Assembly (NCBI RefSeq): GCF_026130605.1
Contig: NZ_JANFAU010000012.1
Location: 1 to 64,000, forward strand
Reading direction: 5' to 3'
Source: Sphingomonas lycopersici
GTDB lineage: Bacteria; Pseudomonadota; Alphaproteobacteria; Sphingomonadales; Sphingomonadaceae
Length of the DNA: 64,000 bases
Both the position numbers and the translations under genes were made by a program. The notes under the pieces are model-generated. The model did not search any database. It was given only the letters and a program-made list of their open reading frames with translations, and was not told the DNA's origin. Shown piece after piece: positions 49,493 to 58,569 of this stretch (its first letter is position 1; every line of letters starts with the position of its first letter).

Positions 49493-50821
49493 ATGATGGC
49501 GACATTCGATCTCAAGCTGGCAGGCGGCACGGTTCACACGCCGGGCGGCCCGGTGCGCGCCGATGTCGCGGTGCGCGGCGGCAAGATCGTCGCGATCGGC
49601 GCGAGCGGCGATGCCGGGCGGACGATCGACTGTACCGGGCTCGATATCCTGCCGGGGGTGATCGACACCCAGGTCCATTTCCGCGAGCCGGGGCTCGAAC
49701 ATAAGGAAGACCTCGCCACCGGCAGCGTCGCGGCGGTGATGGGCGGGGTGACCGCGGTGTTCGAAATGCCCAACACCAAGCCCAATACCGATAGCGCCGC
49801 GGCGATCGCGGACAAGCTCGCCCGCGCCAAGGGGCGGATGTGGTGCGACCACGCCTTTTACGTCGGCGCGACCAACCACAATGCGCGCGACCTTGCCGAG
49901 CTCGAACGGCTGCCGGGGACCGCGGGGGTCAAGATCTTCATGGGCGCCTCGACCGGCGACCTCCTGGTCAGCGAGGATGCGCGGCTCGCCGAGGTGCTCG
50001 CTTCGGGGCGTCGCCGCGTCGCGATCCACGCCGAGGACGAGGAACGGATGAACGCGCGCGCCGGCGAGCGCGTCGAGGGCGATCCCGCGAGCCACCCGGT
50101 GTGGCGCGACGACGAGAGCGCGATGCTCGCGACGCGGCGGATCCTCGCGCTGGCGCGGGCGGCGCGGCGGCGGGTGCATGTGCTTCATGTCACCACCCCC
50201 GCCGAGCTCGAACTGCTCGCGCAGCACAAGGACATTGCCTCGTGCGAGGTGACCCCGCAGCATCTGACGCTCGCGGGGGAGGAGGCCTATCCGCGGCTCG
50301 GCACGCTGGCGCAGATGAACCCGCCGATCCGCTCGGGCGCGCATCGCGACGGGCTGTGGCATTGGCTCAACCAGGGTGTGCCCGATGTGATCGGATCGGA
50401 TCACGCGCCGCATACGCTCGAGGAAAAGGCCAAGCCCTATCCCGCCTCGCCGAGCGGGATGCCGGGGGTGCAGACCTTGCTCCCGCTGCTGCTCGATCAT
50501 GCCGCCGCGGGGCGGCTGACGCTCCAGCGGGTGATCGACCTGACCAGCGCGGGCGCGCAGCGCATCTTCGGGATCGCGGGCAAGGGGCGAATCGCCGCGG
50601 GCTATGACGCCGATTTCACCGTCGTCGATCTCAAGAAGCGCTGGACGATCGACACGCAATGGCTCGCCTCGCGCTGCGGCTGGTCGCCGTTCACCGGGAT
50701 GACGCTGACCGGCAAGCCGATCGGCACGATCATCCGCGGCGGGGTGGCGATGTGGGAGGACAGCCTCGGCGACGCGCCGGCGGGCGAGCCGGTACGGTTC
50801 GAATCGGTCGATTTCGGGTAA
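49493..50821 (+). CDS. pyrC: Dihydroorotase
   Basis: 442 aa from tandem ATGs at 49493 and 49496. It is a class I dihydroorotase or closely related amidohydrolase of pyrimidine synthesis. Visible are IDTQVHFREPGLEHKED (57-73), the FEMPNTKPNTD block, GVKIFMGASTG with the candidate carboxylated lysine, SCEVTPQHL and GSDHAPHT. The usual H-x-H metal pair reads Q-V-H, as in other alphaproteobacterial PyrC-like enzymes I know. It could be an allantoinase-type paralogue, but dihydroorotase is favoured. Confidence 0.88.
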   Translation: MMATFDLKLAGGTVHTPGGPVRADVAVRGGKIVAIGASGDAGRTIDCTGLDILPGVIDTQVHFREPGLEHKEDLATGSVAAVMGGVTAVFEMPNTKPNTDSAAAIADKLARAKGRMWCDHAFYVGATNHNARDLAELERLPGTAGVKIFMGASTGDLLVSEDARLAEVLASGRRRVAIHAEDEERMNARAGERVEGDPASHPVWRDDESAMLATRRILALARAARRRVHVLHVTTPAELELLAQHKDIASCEVTPQHLTLAGEEAYPRLGTLAQMNPPIRSGAHRDGLWHWLNQGVPDVIGSDHAPHTLEEKAKPYPASPSGMPGVQTLLPLLLDHAAAGRLTLQRVIDLTSAGAQRIFGIAGKGRIAAGYDADFTVVDLKKRWTIDTQWLASRCGWSPFTGMTLTGKPIGTIIRGGVAMWEDSLGDAPAGEPVRFESVDFG

Positions 50822-50888
50822 GGCCCTCTTTCCTACACGAACCAATTGGGTTAAATGGACTGCCGTTCCCCATCGAGGACGGGCAGCA

Positions 50889-51428
50889 ATGGATATTGAC
50901 GATCTGATCGATGCGGTGCTCGGGCGCGAAGGTGGTTTCAGCGACAACCCTGCCGATCGCGGCGGCGCGACGCGCTGGGGCATCACCGAGCGGGTGGCGC
51001 GTGCCAATGGCTATGCCGGCGACATGCGCGCGCTGCCGCGCGAGACCGCGGCGGCGATCTATCGCCGGCTCTATTGGCAGCGCCCGGGCTATGACCGCGT
51101 CGCGGCGGCGATGCCGCTGATCGCGGCCGAACTGTTCGACACCGGGATCAATATGGGGCCGAAGGTGGCGACTGGCTTCCTCCAGCGCGCGCTCAACGCG
51201 CTCAATCGCGGCGGGGCGGATCATGCCGATGTCGCGGTCGACGGGCTCATCGGCCCGCATACCCTCGCGGCGCTCGACGGGTTTCGCGCGCGGCGCGGCG
51301 CGGCGGGCGAGCGCGTGCTGCTCAAGGCGCTCGAGGCGCTGCAGGGCGCGCGATACATGACATTGGCGGAGCGTCGCCCGGCCAATGAGGCCTTTCTCTA
51401 CGGCTGGCTTGCCAACCGGCTCGGCTGA
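50889..51428 (+). CDS. GH108 peptidoglycan hydrolase (GTA-type endolysin)
   Basis: 179 aa. GH108/TtsA-type muramidase with the catalytic glutamate in GREGGFSDNPADRGGATRWG (E14) and LFDTGINMG in the centre. It has no signal peptide, so a holin is needed for export. The 3TM holin gene starts 21 bp downstream. In Rhodobacter, endolysin and holin genes unlinked to the capsid cluster release GTA particles; the same role is inferred. Confidence 0.88.
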   Translation: MDIDDLIDAVLGREGGFSDNPADRGGATRWGITERVARANGYAGDMRALPRETAAAIYRRLYWQRPGYDRVAAAMPLIAAELFDTGINMGPKVATGFLQRALNALNRGGADHADVAVDGLIGPHTLAALDGFRARRGAAGERVLLKALEALQGARYMTLAERRPANEAFLYGWLANRLG

Positions 51429-51448
51429 GATACTTGCGGAGAGACGAT

Positions 51449-51856
51449 ATGGCGTTGCTCGATAGCATCATCGCCCCGGTCGCGGGGCTGATCGATCGGC
51501 TGATCCCCGATCCCAAGGCGCGCGAGGCGGCCAAGCTCGAATTGCTGCGGCTCGACGGGACGCAGGAGCTCGAACGGATCAAGACCCAGATGGCCGCGGT
51601 GCTGGCCGAGGCCGGTTCGACCGATCCCTGGACCAGCCGCGCGCGGCCGAGCTTCCTCTATGTGATGTATGTGCTGCTCTTGTGGTCGATCCCGATGGGG
51701 CTGATCGCGGCGATCCGCCCGGCCTGGGCGAGCGCGATCGGGCAGGGGATGAACGCCTATCTCAACGGGATTCCCGAGCCGCTCTACGCGTTGTTCGGCA
51801 CCGGTTACCTTGGGTACACCGTGGCGCGCGAATGGGGCAAGGCGAAGGGGCGGTGA
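51449..51856 (+). CDS. 3TM-type holin
   Basis: 135 aa from the ATG at 51449 with GGAGAG upstream; the frame extends five codons further but without a better start. An amphipathic N-terminus with LDSIIAPVAGLIDRLIPDPK precedes the charged KAREAAKLELLRLDGTQ helix, and TARPSFLYVMYVLLLWSIPM (about 66-86) plus a C-terminal hydrophobic segment follow. This matches the GTA-holin (3TM) family. It forms the pore for the adjacent GH108 endolysin. Confidence 0.87.
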   Translation: MALLDSIIAPVAGLIDRLIPDPKAREAAKLELLRLDGTQELERIKTQMAAVLAEAGSTDPWTSRARPSFLYVMYVLLLWSIPMGLIAAIRPAWASAIGQGMNAYLNGIPEPLYALFGTGYLGYTVAREWGKAKGR

Positions 51857-51875
51857 GCGATATCGCCCCCCTCTT

Positions 51876-51990
51876 CTCCCCTCCCTTGAACAAGGGAGGG
51901 ATCGGGGGTGGGTTGGCCTGCGAGGAAGCGGACCGGTATCCCCCATATCCACCCACCCCCAGCCCCTCCCTTCACCAGGGAGGGGAGAAG
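51876..51990. repeat. Double palindromic repeat (CTCCCCTCCCTTG type)
   Basis: CTCCCCTCCCTTGAACAAGG (51876-51895) starts a first hairpin and a second one, CCCCTCCCTTCACCAGGGAG plus GGGAG, lies at 51964-51988. The intervening sequence is also palindromic-rich. It separates the holin gene from the convergent Yip1-like gene. Confidence 0.75.
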
Positions 51991-52010
51991 AAGGTGGACG
52001 GGCTGTTTCG

Positions 52011-53189
52011 TCAGCTCTTGGCGAGCGATTCGAGCTTGCCGATATCGATCGCGCCGACCAGCGACTTGAACGCGGCGGCATCGGGCGCGGTGCCGTCGGC
52101 GGAGACCGCGAAGCGATTGCCGACGATCACATTGTAGCTGCCGTTGCGCGAGGTCGAATTCCACTTTTCGCTGGTCATGCGGCCGTCGACGGTCGAGGTG
52201 CGCTCGTAACCGTCCTTGGTCTCGCGGTTGGACTGGACGTTGAGCGCCTGACCCAGCCCGGCCAGCGCGCCCATCGCGCCGACATCGGCCACCGCCAACG
52301 TGATCGAATCATTGCCCTGGGTATAGCGCGCCTCGGCCTTCGACCCGCCGACCCCGCCGGCGCCGCCGCTCGCGGTCTCGATATCGCCGCGCTTCCATCC
52401 ACCGATCGTATCGGGGAGGAAGCCCTGCAAGGTCGCGGTCGGGGTGAGCGCGACGGGCGTGCCGGCCTGCATCTTCTCGGCGGAGGCCTGCATCTGCTTG
52501 CTCGCCGCATCGAGCTTGCCGAGATCGACCGACCCTACGCCGGGGACCGAGACCGTATCGCTCGCCGAACCGAGCGTGAGCGCGGGACGCATCATCGGCG
52601 AGGTTATCGCCGAGGTCAGCCCGCCGACCACCAGCATCACGACGATCGCCGCGACGATCGTCGTGATCGTATAGCCCATCGCCTTTTCGTCCGGCGCCTT
52701 CATCAGCCGCGGCAGCCCGACATAGAGCAGATAGAGGCTGTAGAGCCCGAGCAGCCCGAGGAAGCCGAGCATGGGGATGATCTGGAATATCCCCACGAGC
52801 CAGCCCGCGGTCGCGGAAAAGGCCGCCACCTTGGTCGCGGCGATATTGTTCTTGGTGCCGCCGAAGGTCGGGGCGAGCGCATTGATGATCTGTGCGAGCA
52901 GCCACACGGCAGCCAGCGCCAGCGCATAGCCGACCACCGCCGTGGTCACCGCCGCGCCGATCGAGGGGCGATAGGTGATGCCGAGGAAGCTGTAGCCGAA
53001 GGCGAGGCTGCCGATCAGCCCGGCGATCGGGCCGATCGCGGCGAGCGGGACGACCCAGCCGGTGAAGATCCCCTTCACCGTCATCGGCTCGGCATCGATC
53101 CGCGGCCATTCGTCCTTGGGTTGCAGGATCAGGTTCTTGGCGCGCTCGACCAGCGAGGTGGTGCGGCCTTCCGGGAACTGGCTTGCCAT
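52011..53189 (-). CDS. Yip1-family membrane protein
   Basis: 392 aa from the ATG at 53189 (GAGGGGA upstream). The N-terminal ERAKNLILQPKDEWPRIDAEP (15-35) and five hydrophobic segments (about 50-220) match the YIP1/DUF-type membrane fold. The C-terminal ~150 residues are soluble, with ALTPTATLQGFLPDTIGGWKRG. The frame is open upstream but that part is noncoding shadow. The function is unknown. It is divergent from hslV. Confidence 0.78.
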   Translation of the reverse strand: MASQFPEGRTTSLVERAKNLILQPKDEWPRIDAEPMTVKGIFTGWVVPLAAIGPIAGLIGSLAFGYSFLGITYRPSIGAAVTTAVVGYALALAAVWLLAQIINALAPTFGGTKNNIAATKVAAFSATAGWLVGIFQIIPMLGFLGLLGLYSLYLLYVGLPRLMKAPDEKAMGYTITTIVAAIVVMLVVGGLTSAITSPMMRPALTLGSASDTVSVPGVGSVDLGKLDAASKQMQASAEKMQAGTPVALTPTATLQGFLPDTIGGWKRGDIETASGGAGGVGGSKAEARYTQGNDSITLAVADVGAMGALAGLGQALNVQSNRETKDGYERTSTVDGRMTSEKWNSTSRNGSYNVIVGNRFAVSADGTAPDAAAFKSLVGAIDIGKLESLAKS

Positions 53190-53310
53190 CGATATTCCCC
53201 TCTTTTTGCTTTGGGCAATTCCTGCGCCGTTCGGAGCGTCAAGGATAGGATCGATACGACGGCGGCAGGGGTGATTGCGGCGCCCTTCAAGCCGCCCCAT
53301 ATGCCGCGCC

Positions 53311-53874
53311 ATGAGCAACGAAAGCAGTACGCCCGTCTGGCACGGCACGACGATATTATCGGTTCGACGCGGGGGCAAGGTGGTGGTGGCCGGTGACGGC
53401 CAGGTTTCCATGGGAAATACAGTGATGAAGCCCAATGCGCGCAAGGTCCGCACCTTGGGCGCCGAGGGCAAGGTGATCGGCGGCTTCGCCGGCGCGACCG
53501 CCGATGCCTTCACCTTGTTCGAGCGGCTCGAGGCCAAGCTCGAACGGCATCAGGGGCATTTGATGCGCGCCGCGGTCGAGCTGGCGAAGGATTGGCGGAC
53601 CGACAAATATCTCCGCAATCTGGAGGCGATGATGATCGTCGCCGACAAGGACGTGACCTTGATCCTGACCGGCAATGGCGACGTGCTGGAGCCCGAGGCG
53701 GGGATCGCGGCGATCGGTTCGGGGGGCAATTACGCGCTCTCCGCCGCGCGCGCGCTCGCCGATTACGAGCAGGACGCCGAAACGATCGCGCGCAAATCGA
53801 TGAAGATCGCGGCCGAGCTGTGCGTCTTCACCAACGACCGGCTGGTCGTCGAAACGCTCGACAGCGCCGCCTGA
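53311..53874 (+). CDS. hslV: ATP-dependent protease subunit HslV
   Basis: 187 aa from the ATG at 53311. This peptidase partner of HslU has the N-terminal nucleophile threonine in HGTTILSVRR (T13), preceded by a 12-residue extension that must be removed. Typical are KVVVAGDGQVSMGNTVMK, TADAFTLFERLEAKLE, and GSGGNYALSAARALAD. It is followed after 20 bp by hslU. Expression is usually heat-shock dependent; I did not confirm a sigma32-type promoter. Confidence 0.96.
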   Translation: MSNESSTPVWHGTTILSVRRGGKVVVAGDGQVSMGNTVMKPNARKVRTLGAEGKVIGGFAGATADAFTLFERLEAKLERHQGHLMRAAVELAKDWRTDKYLRNLEAMMIVADKDVTLILTGNGDVLEPEAGIAAIGSGGNYALSAARALADYEQDAETIARKSMKIAAELCVFTNDRLVVETLDSAA

Positions 53875-53894
53875 ACTATTTCCTGAAGGACGAC

Positions 53895-55193
53895 ATGAAC
53901 GACAATCTTACCCCCAAGGCGATCGTCGCCGCGCTCGACGCGCATATCATCGGGCAGAAGGACGCCAAGCGCGCGGTCGCCGTCGCATTGCGCAACCGCT
54001 GGCGCCGCCAGCAGCTCGGCGCGGAATTGCGCGACGAGGTGACGCCGAAGAACATCCTCATGATCGGGCCAACCGGGTGCGGCAAGACCGAGATCAGCCG
54101 CCGCCTCGCCAAATTGGCCGACGCGCCGTTCGTCAAGGTCGAGGCGACCAAATTCACCGAGGTCGGCTATGTCGGCCGCGACGTCGAGCAGATCGCGCGC
54201 GACCTGGTCGAGGAAGCGGTGCGGCTGGAAAAGGAACGCCGCCGCAACGCAGTAAAGGACAAGGCCGAGGAGGCCGCGCTGGCGCGGCTGCTCGATGCCT
54301 TGGTCGGCAAGGATGCCAGCCAGGCGACGCGCGAAAGCTTCCGCCAGCGCTTCCGCGACGGGCATCTCCAGCAGACCGAGATCGAGCTCGAGCTGCAGCA
54401 GGCGCCGCAAATGCCGTTCGACCTGCCGGGCGGCGGGTCGGTCGGGATGATCAACCTGTCCGAGATGATGGGCAAGGCGTTCGGCGGCGGGCAGACCAAG
54501 CGCCGCAAGCTGACCGTCCCCGCGGCATGGGAGAAACTGGTCGAGGAGGAAGCCGACAAGCGGCTCGATCAGGATGAGGTGAGCCGCGTCGCTCTGGCGG
54601 ACGCGGAGGCCAATGGCATCGTCTTCCTCGACGAGATCGACAAGATCGCGGTGAGCGACGTGCGCGGCGGATCGGTGAGCCGCGAGGGCGTGCAACGCGA
54701 TCTGTTGCCGCTGATCGAGGGCACCACCGTCTCGACCAAATATGGGCCGATGAAGACCGACCATATCCTGTTCATTGCCTCGGGCGCGTTCCACGTCGCC
54801 AAGCCGAGCGACCTGCTCCCCGAATTGCAGGGGCGGCTGCCGATCCGCGTCGAATTGAAGGCGCTGACCGAGGAGGATTTCGTCGCGATCCTCTCCGACA
54901 CCAAGGCGTCCTTGCCCGCGCAATATCGCGCGCTGCTCGGCACCGAGGGGGTGACGATCGACTTCACCGACGACGGCATTCGCGCGGTGGCGCGGATCGC
55001 CGCCGAGGTGAATGGCGAGATCGAGAATATCGGCGCGCGGCGGCTCCAGACGGTGATGGAAAAGCTGCTCGAGGAGGTGAGCTTCGACGCCGAGGACCGC
55101 GCGGGCGGATCGCTGACGATCGATGCCGCCTATGTCGACAAGCAGCTCGCCAGCGTCGCGCGGAATACCGATCTGAGCCGGTTCGTGCTGTGA
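53895..55193 (+). CDS. hslU: ATP-dependent protease ATPase subunit HslU
   Basis: 432 aa from the ATG at 53895. AAA+ unfoldase of the HslVU protease: Walker A MIGPTGCGKTE (56-66), GYVGRDVEQIARDLV pore-loop region, Walker B NGIVFLDEIDKI and arginine finger LPELQGRLPIRVEL. The C-terminal SRFVL tail inserts into HslV. It forms an operon with hslV. Confidence 0.97.
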   Translation: MNDNLTPKAIVAALDAHIIGQKDAKRAVAVALRNRWRRQQLGAELRDEVTPKNILMIGPTGCGKTEISRRLAKLADAPFVKVEATKFTEVGYVGRDVEQIARDLVEEAVRLEKERRRNAVKDKAEEAALARLLDALVGKDASQATRESFRQRFRDGHLQQTEIELELQQAPQMPFDLPGGGSVGMINLSEMMGKAFGGGQTKRRKLTVPAAWEKLVEEEADKRLDQDEVSRVALADAEANGIVFLDEIDKIAVSDVRGGSVSREGVQRDLLPLIEGTTVSTKYGPMKTDHILFIASGAFHVAKPSDLLPELQGRLPIRVELKALTEEDFVAILSDTKASLPAQYRALLGTEGVTIDFTDDGIRAVARIAAEVNGEIENIGARRLQTVMEKLLEEVSFDAEDRAGGSLTIDAAYVDKQLASVARNTDLSRFVL

Positions 55194-55202
55194 CGATGTA
55201 AT

Positions 55203-55282
55203 CGTCATCCCAGCGCAAGCTGGGATCTCGGGCCGCGGACGTGCGCTTGCGGCATCAGACCCCAGCTTGCGCTGGGGTGACG
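55203..55282. repeat. Palindromic repeat (TCATCCCAGCGCAAGCTGGG type)
   Basis: CGTCATCCCAGCGCAAGCTG and CCCCAGCTTGCGCTGGGGTG are the two arms of this inverted repeat after hslU, ending in GACGG. It belongs to the wider group of GC-rich intergenic palindromes. Confidence 0.8.
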
Positions 55283-55297
55283 GCATTCGGTCGGGCT

Positions 55298-56074
55298 TTA
55301 GTCGAGCCCGATGATCGAGATCTGCCGGCCGTAATCGGGTTCGCCGCGATGCGTCGCGCGGCGGTAGCTGAAGAAGCGATCGGGGTCGGCATAGGTATCG
55401 AGCCCGAGCGTTTCGATCCGCGTCAGCCCGGCGGCGGCGAGGCGGTGCGCGACATAGGCTTCGAGATCGAATTGCGCATGGTCTTCGCGGCCGTCGACGA
55501 AGAAGCGTTCGTTGGCAGGGTCGGCCTGTTCGAAGCGCTGCTGGAACGCGCGATCGACCTCATAGCTGGCGCGCGCGATGCACGGGCCGACTGCCGCGGC
55601 GATCCGATCGCGCTGCGCGCCGAGCGCTTCCATCGCGACGATCGTCGTATCGGTCACCCCCGCCAGCGCGCCCTTCCACCCGGCGTGCGCCGCGCCGACC
55701 ACCCCGGCCTCGGCATCGGCGAGCAGCACCGGCGCGCAATCCGCGGTGAGCACTCCGATCGCGAGTCCGGGGCGGTCGGTCACCAAGGCATCGGCATGCG
55801 GGCGCAACGTGTGGTCGATCGGTGCGCGCACCGTCACGCAATCGGCGGAATGGACCTGATAGAGCGTCACCAAAGTTGCGCCGCGCAACACCGCCTCGGT
55901 CGCGCGGCGGCGGTTCTCGGCGAGCGCCGCGGGGGTGTCGGTCGAACCGGTGCCGACGTTGAGCCCGCCGTGGACGCCGGTCGACACGCCGCCGCGCCGC
56001 CCGAGAAAGCCGTGCGCCACCCCGGCGAGCGCGGCGGCGCGGTTGACCTCGACGCTGTTTGCCATCGCGCTCAC
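55298..56074 (-). CDS. pgeF: Laccase-domain polyphenol oxidase/peptidoglycan editing protein (YfiH)
   Basis: 258 aa from GTG at 56074 overlapping the GNAT stop; an ATG at 56065 is an alternative. COG1496/DUF152 family copper or zinc protein with LYQVHSADC (about 71-79), TADCAPVLLADAEAG and AAHAGWKGALAGV carrying conserved Cys/His ligands. Such proteins act in peptidoglycan precursor editing and have purine-nucleoside phosphorylase-type activity in some reports. It is the last gene of the lgt-midA-GNAT run. Confidence 0.88.
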   Translation of the reverse strand: MSAMANSVEVNRAAALAGVAHGFLGRRGGVSTGVHGGLNVGTGSTDTPAALAENRRRATEAVLRGATLVTLYQVHSADCVTVRAPIDHTLRPHADALVTDRPGLAIGVLTADCAPVLLADAEAGVVGAAHAGWKGALAGVTDTTIVAMEALGAQRDRIAAAVGPCIARASYEVDRAFQQRFEQADPANERFFVDGREDHAQFDLEAYVAHRLAAAGLTRIETLGLDTYADPDRFFSYRRATHRGEPDYGRQISIIGLD

Positions 56075-56586
56075 AGCGCCAGCCGCATGATCAGATCGCG
56101 ATCGACCTGATCGCCGACCGGGAAGGCATAATCGCCGATATGGACGAAGCCGTGCTTCTCGTAGAAGCGGATCGCGCGCGGATTGGCCTCATAGACAGTG
56201 AGCAGCAGCGCCGTCGCGCCGCGCGCCCGCGCGGTCTCGATCGACCAGTTCATCAGTGCCTGCGCGATTCCCGCGCCGTGGTGGGTGCCGGCGACATAAA
56301 GCTGGCTGAGCTGGACCGCCCCCGCGGTCATCGCCGGATCGGGGAGGAACGGCGGGACGAGCTTGGCATAGCCGACGATCGCCGCGCCGTCGCAGGCGAT
56401 GCGCCAGCTGACCGCCGGGTTGGTGAGATCGCGGATCAACTTGCCGTTCGGGCCGTAAGCCTCGGACAGATAGGCGGCGATATTCTGCGGCGCGGTGAAG
56501 GGCGCGAAGGTGTCGTGCCAGATCTTCTGCGCCATCGCATCGAGTGCGGGGCCGTCGGCGGAGGTCGGGGTGCGATAGTCGATCAT
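56071..56586 (-). CDS. GNAT-family N-acetyltransferase
   Basis: 171 aa from the ATG at 56586, overlapping the midA-like stop. The acetyl-CoA binding region is AGTHHGAGIAQALMNWSIETA (about 106-126, the R/Q-x-x-G-x-G/A type), followed by LTVYEANPRAIRFYEKHGF, typical of the GNAT core. The substrate is unknown. It sits tightly coupled between midA-like and pgeF. Confidence 0.85.
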   Translation of the reverse strand: MIDYRTPTSADGPALDAMAQKIWHDTFAPFTAPQNIAAYLSEAYGPNGKLIRDLTNPAVSWRIACDGAAIVGYAKLVPPFLPDPAMTAGAVQLSQLYVAGTHHGAGIAQALMNWSIETARARGATALLLTVYEANPRAIRFYEKHGFVHIGDYAFPVGDQVDRDLIMRLAL

Positions 56587-57626
56587 GCGAATCCTGCCGG
56601 TTGCGGCCAATCGGGGTGGCGGATGGCGAGCGCCTTGAACAATGTCCCCATATCCTCGACCAGCCGGTCGCGGTCGGCGAGGACGCGCGGGTCCTTCTGC
56701 GCCAGCGCCGCGGCGCGTGCGTCGATGCCGAGCGCGCGGAGCAGGTCTCCCTGATCGACCGGCCCGCTGGCGATCGCCCCGCTGGCGTGGCCGACCAGCC
56801 CGAGCGTCGCGAAATCGACATGCGCGGTGAGATCGCGCTCGCCGGGCTCGTCGAACGGATTGGCGAAGGCATGGCCGCGCACCGCCTGGAGCGTGTCGCC
56901 GATCGCCGGGCCCTGATAGCCATAATCGATCGCGAGCAAGGCGCCGCCCTGCGCGACGATCCGCGCGGCGAGCACGCGCATGATGCCGACCGACGCGGGC
57001 GAGGTTTCGATGATCGCGCCGGGGGCGGCATCGCGCAGCCCCTCGGGGATCACGCTATCCGGCACCTGCTTGCCCGCGATCGGCAGGAACAGCACGTCCT
57101 GACACGCCACCAGCCGCTCGTGCCACCCGTTCGCGGCGCGGACGAGCTGGCGGATCGGCAGCGCATCGAAGAATTCGTTGGCGACGATGATCAGCGGGCG
57201 ATCGCTGGGAAGGTCCTCGACGTCATCGTGCCACACGGCATCGGCGACGCGCTTCGCCTGTTCGGCGCGCAGCACCGGGCTGGTTTCGACGAAATGGACC
57301 GGGGGGATGAAACCCGCCGCGCGCATCGCGCGCAGCGCGTCGGCGGTCAGCGTACCGCGTCCCGGGCCGAGCTCGACCCAGAGCGCGTCCGCCGGGCGCC
57401 CGGCGCGGTCCCACAGATCGGCCGCCCATAGCCCGATCAGCTCGCCGAACATCTGGCTGATCTCGGGCGCGGTGGTGAAATCGCCCGCCGCGCCCAGCGG
57501 ATCGCGCGTCGCATAATAATGCGCATTGGCGGCGGCCATGAATTGGCTGACCGGGATCGGCCCGCCGAGCGTGATCGCGCGCGCCAGCCGCTCGGGAAGC
57601 GGGGCTTCGTCGGTGGGCCGGGTCAC
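56583..57626 (-). CDS. MidA/NDUFAF7-like SAM-dependent methyltransferase
   Basis: 347 aa from a GTG at 57626 overlapping the lgt stop. The COG1565 family has the GPIPVSQFMAAANAHYYATRDP start, the DFTTAPEISQMFGELIGLW block and ELGPGRGTLTADALR (SAM motif I, about 83-97), and FFDALPIRQLV. Eukaryotic relatives methylate an arginine in complex I; a protein arginine methyltransferase role is inferred. Confidence 0.9.
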   Translation of the reverse strand: MTRPTDEAPLPERLARAITLGGPIPVSQFMAAANAHYYATRDPLGAAGDFTTAPEISQMFGELIGLWAADLWDRAGRPADALWVELGPGRGTLTADALRAMRAAGFIPPVHFVETSPVLRAEQAKRVADAVWHDDVEDLPSDRPLIIVANEFFDALPIRQLVRAANGWHERLVACQDVLFLPIAGKQVPDSVIPEGLRDAAPGAIIETSPASVGIMRVLAARIVAQGGALLAIDYGYQGPAIGDTLQAVRGHAFANPFDEPGERDLTAHVDFATLGLVGHASGAIASGPVDQGDLLRALGIDARAAALAQKDPRVLADRDRLVEDMGTLFKALAIRHPDWPQPAGFA

Positions 57627-58504
57627 GCGACGCTGTCGCTCCCCGCGATCGGCTCGACGCGGCGGCGGCGCGCCGGGGCGGTGGCGATCAGATACAGCCC
57701 GCCCGCGATCATCGGCAGGCAGAGGATCTGCCCCATATGGATCGTGGTGGCGAAGAAGGTGCCGGCGAATTGCGCATCGGGCTCGCGGAAGAATTCGACG
57801 AAGAAGCGCGCGAGGCCATAGCCGAGCACGAAGATGCCGACGAGCTTGCCCGGCTCGTAGCGCGCCTTGGTGCGCCAGAAGAAGAACCACAGGACGAGGA
57901 ACAGCACGACGCCCTCGAGCCCCGCCTCGTAGAGCTGGCTCGGGTGACGCGCGGGCTCGATCATCCCGGCGGGGACGGTATGCGGAAAGACGATCGCCCA
58001 GGGGACGTCGCTGGGCTTGCCCCACAATTCGCCGTTCACGAAATTGGCGAGCCGGCCGAAGAATAGCCCGAACGGCGCGACGCACGCGACATAATCGTGG
58101 ATGCGCAGCCAGTTGAGCCCGTTCTTCCGCGCGAAGACGACGATCCCGATCGTCGTGCCGATCACCCCGCCGTGGAACGACATGCCGCCGTCCCACAATC
58201 GGAGGATGCGGATCGGGTGGAGCAGCATATCGGGGGCGTAGAACAATACATAGCCGATCCGCCCGCCGAGGATGATGCCGAGCGTCGCGTAGAACACCAG
58301 ATCGTCGGCATGGCGCCGCGCCATCGGCGCGCCCGGCTGGGCGAGCAGCTTCAAGAGATACCACCAGCCGACGACGATCCCGGCGATATAGGCGAGGCTG
58401 TACCAGCGCAGCGTGAAGAAGCCGATCGAGAAAATCTCCGGGTGGAGCCCCAGATCGGTGAACTGGATATGGCTGGCGGCGGCGGCTGACAAAGACAGGA
58501 TCAA
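57623..58504 (-). CDS. lgt: Prolipoprotein diacylglyceryl transferase
   Basis: 293 aa from a TTG at 58504, with GAGGGA upstream on the minus strand. It transfers diacylglyceryl from phosphatidylglycerol to the lipobox cysteine of prolipoproteins in the inner membrane. Seven hydrophobic segments are visible, and MSFHGGVIGT and FGRLANFVNGELWGKPS are the signature blocks. It is the first gene of the four-gene leftward run, with each start overlapping the preceding stop. Confidence 0.96.
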   Translation of the reverse strand: MILSLSAAAASHIQFTDLGLHPEIFSIGFFTLRWYSLAYIAGIVVGWWYLLKLLAQPGAPMARRHADDLVFYATLGIILGGRIGYVLFYAPDMLLHPIRILRLWDGGMSFHGGVIGTTIGIVVFARKNGLNWLRIHDYVACVAPFGLFFGRLANFVNGELWGKPSDVPWAIVFPHTVPAGMIEPARHPSQLYEAGLEGVVLFLVLWFFFWRTKARYEPGKLVGIFVLGYGLARFFVEFFREPDAQFAGTFFATTIHMGQILCLPMIAGGLYLIATAPARRRRVEPIAGSDSVA

Positions 58505-58569
58505 GGCTTTTCCCTCGTGCTTGGAGCCTGCATAGTGGCCCGACGAGACAAGACCAAGCGGAGAGGCGC

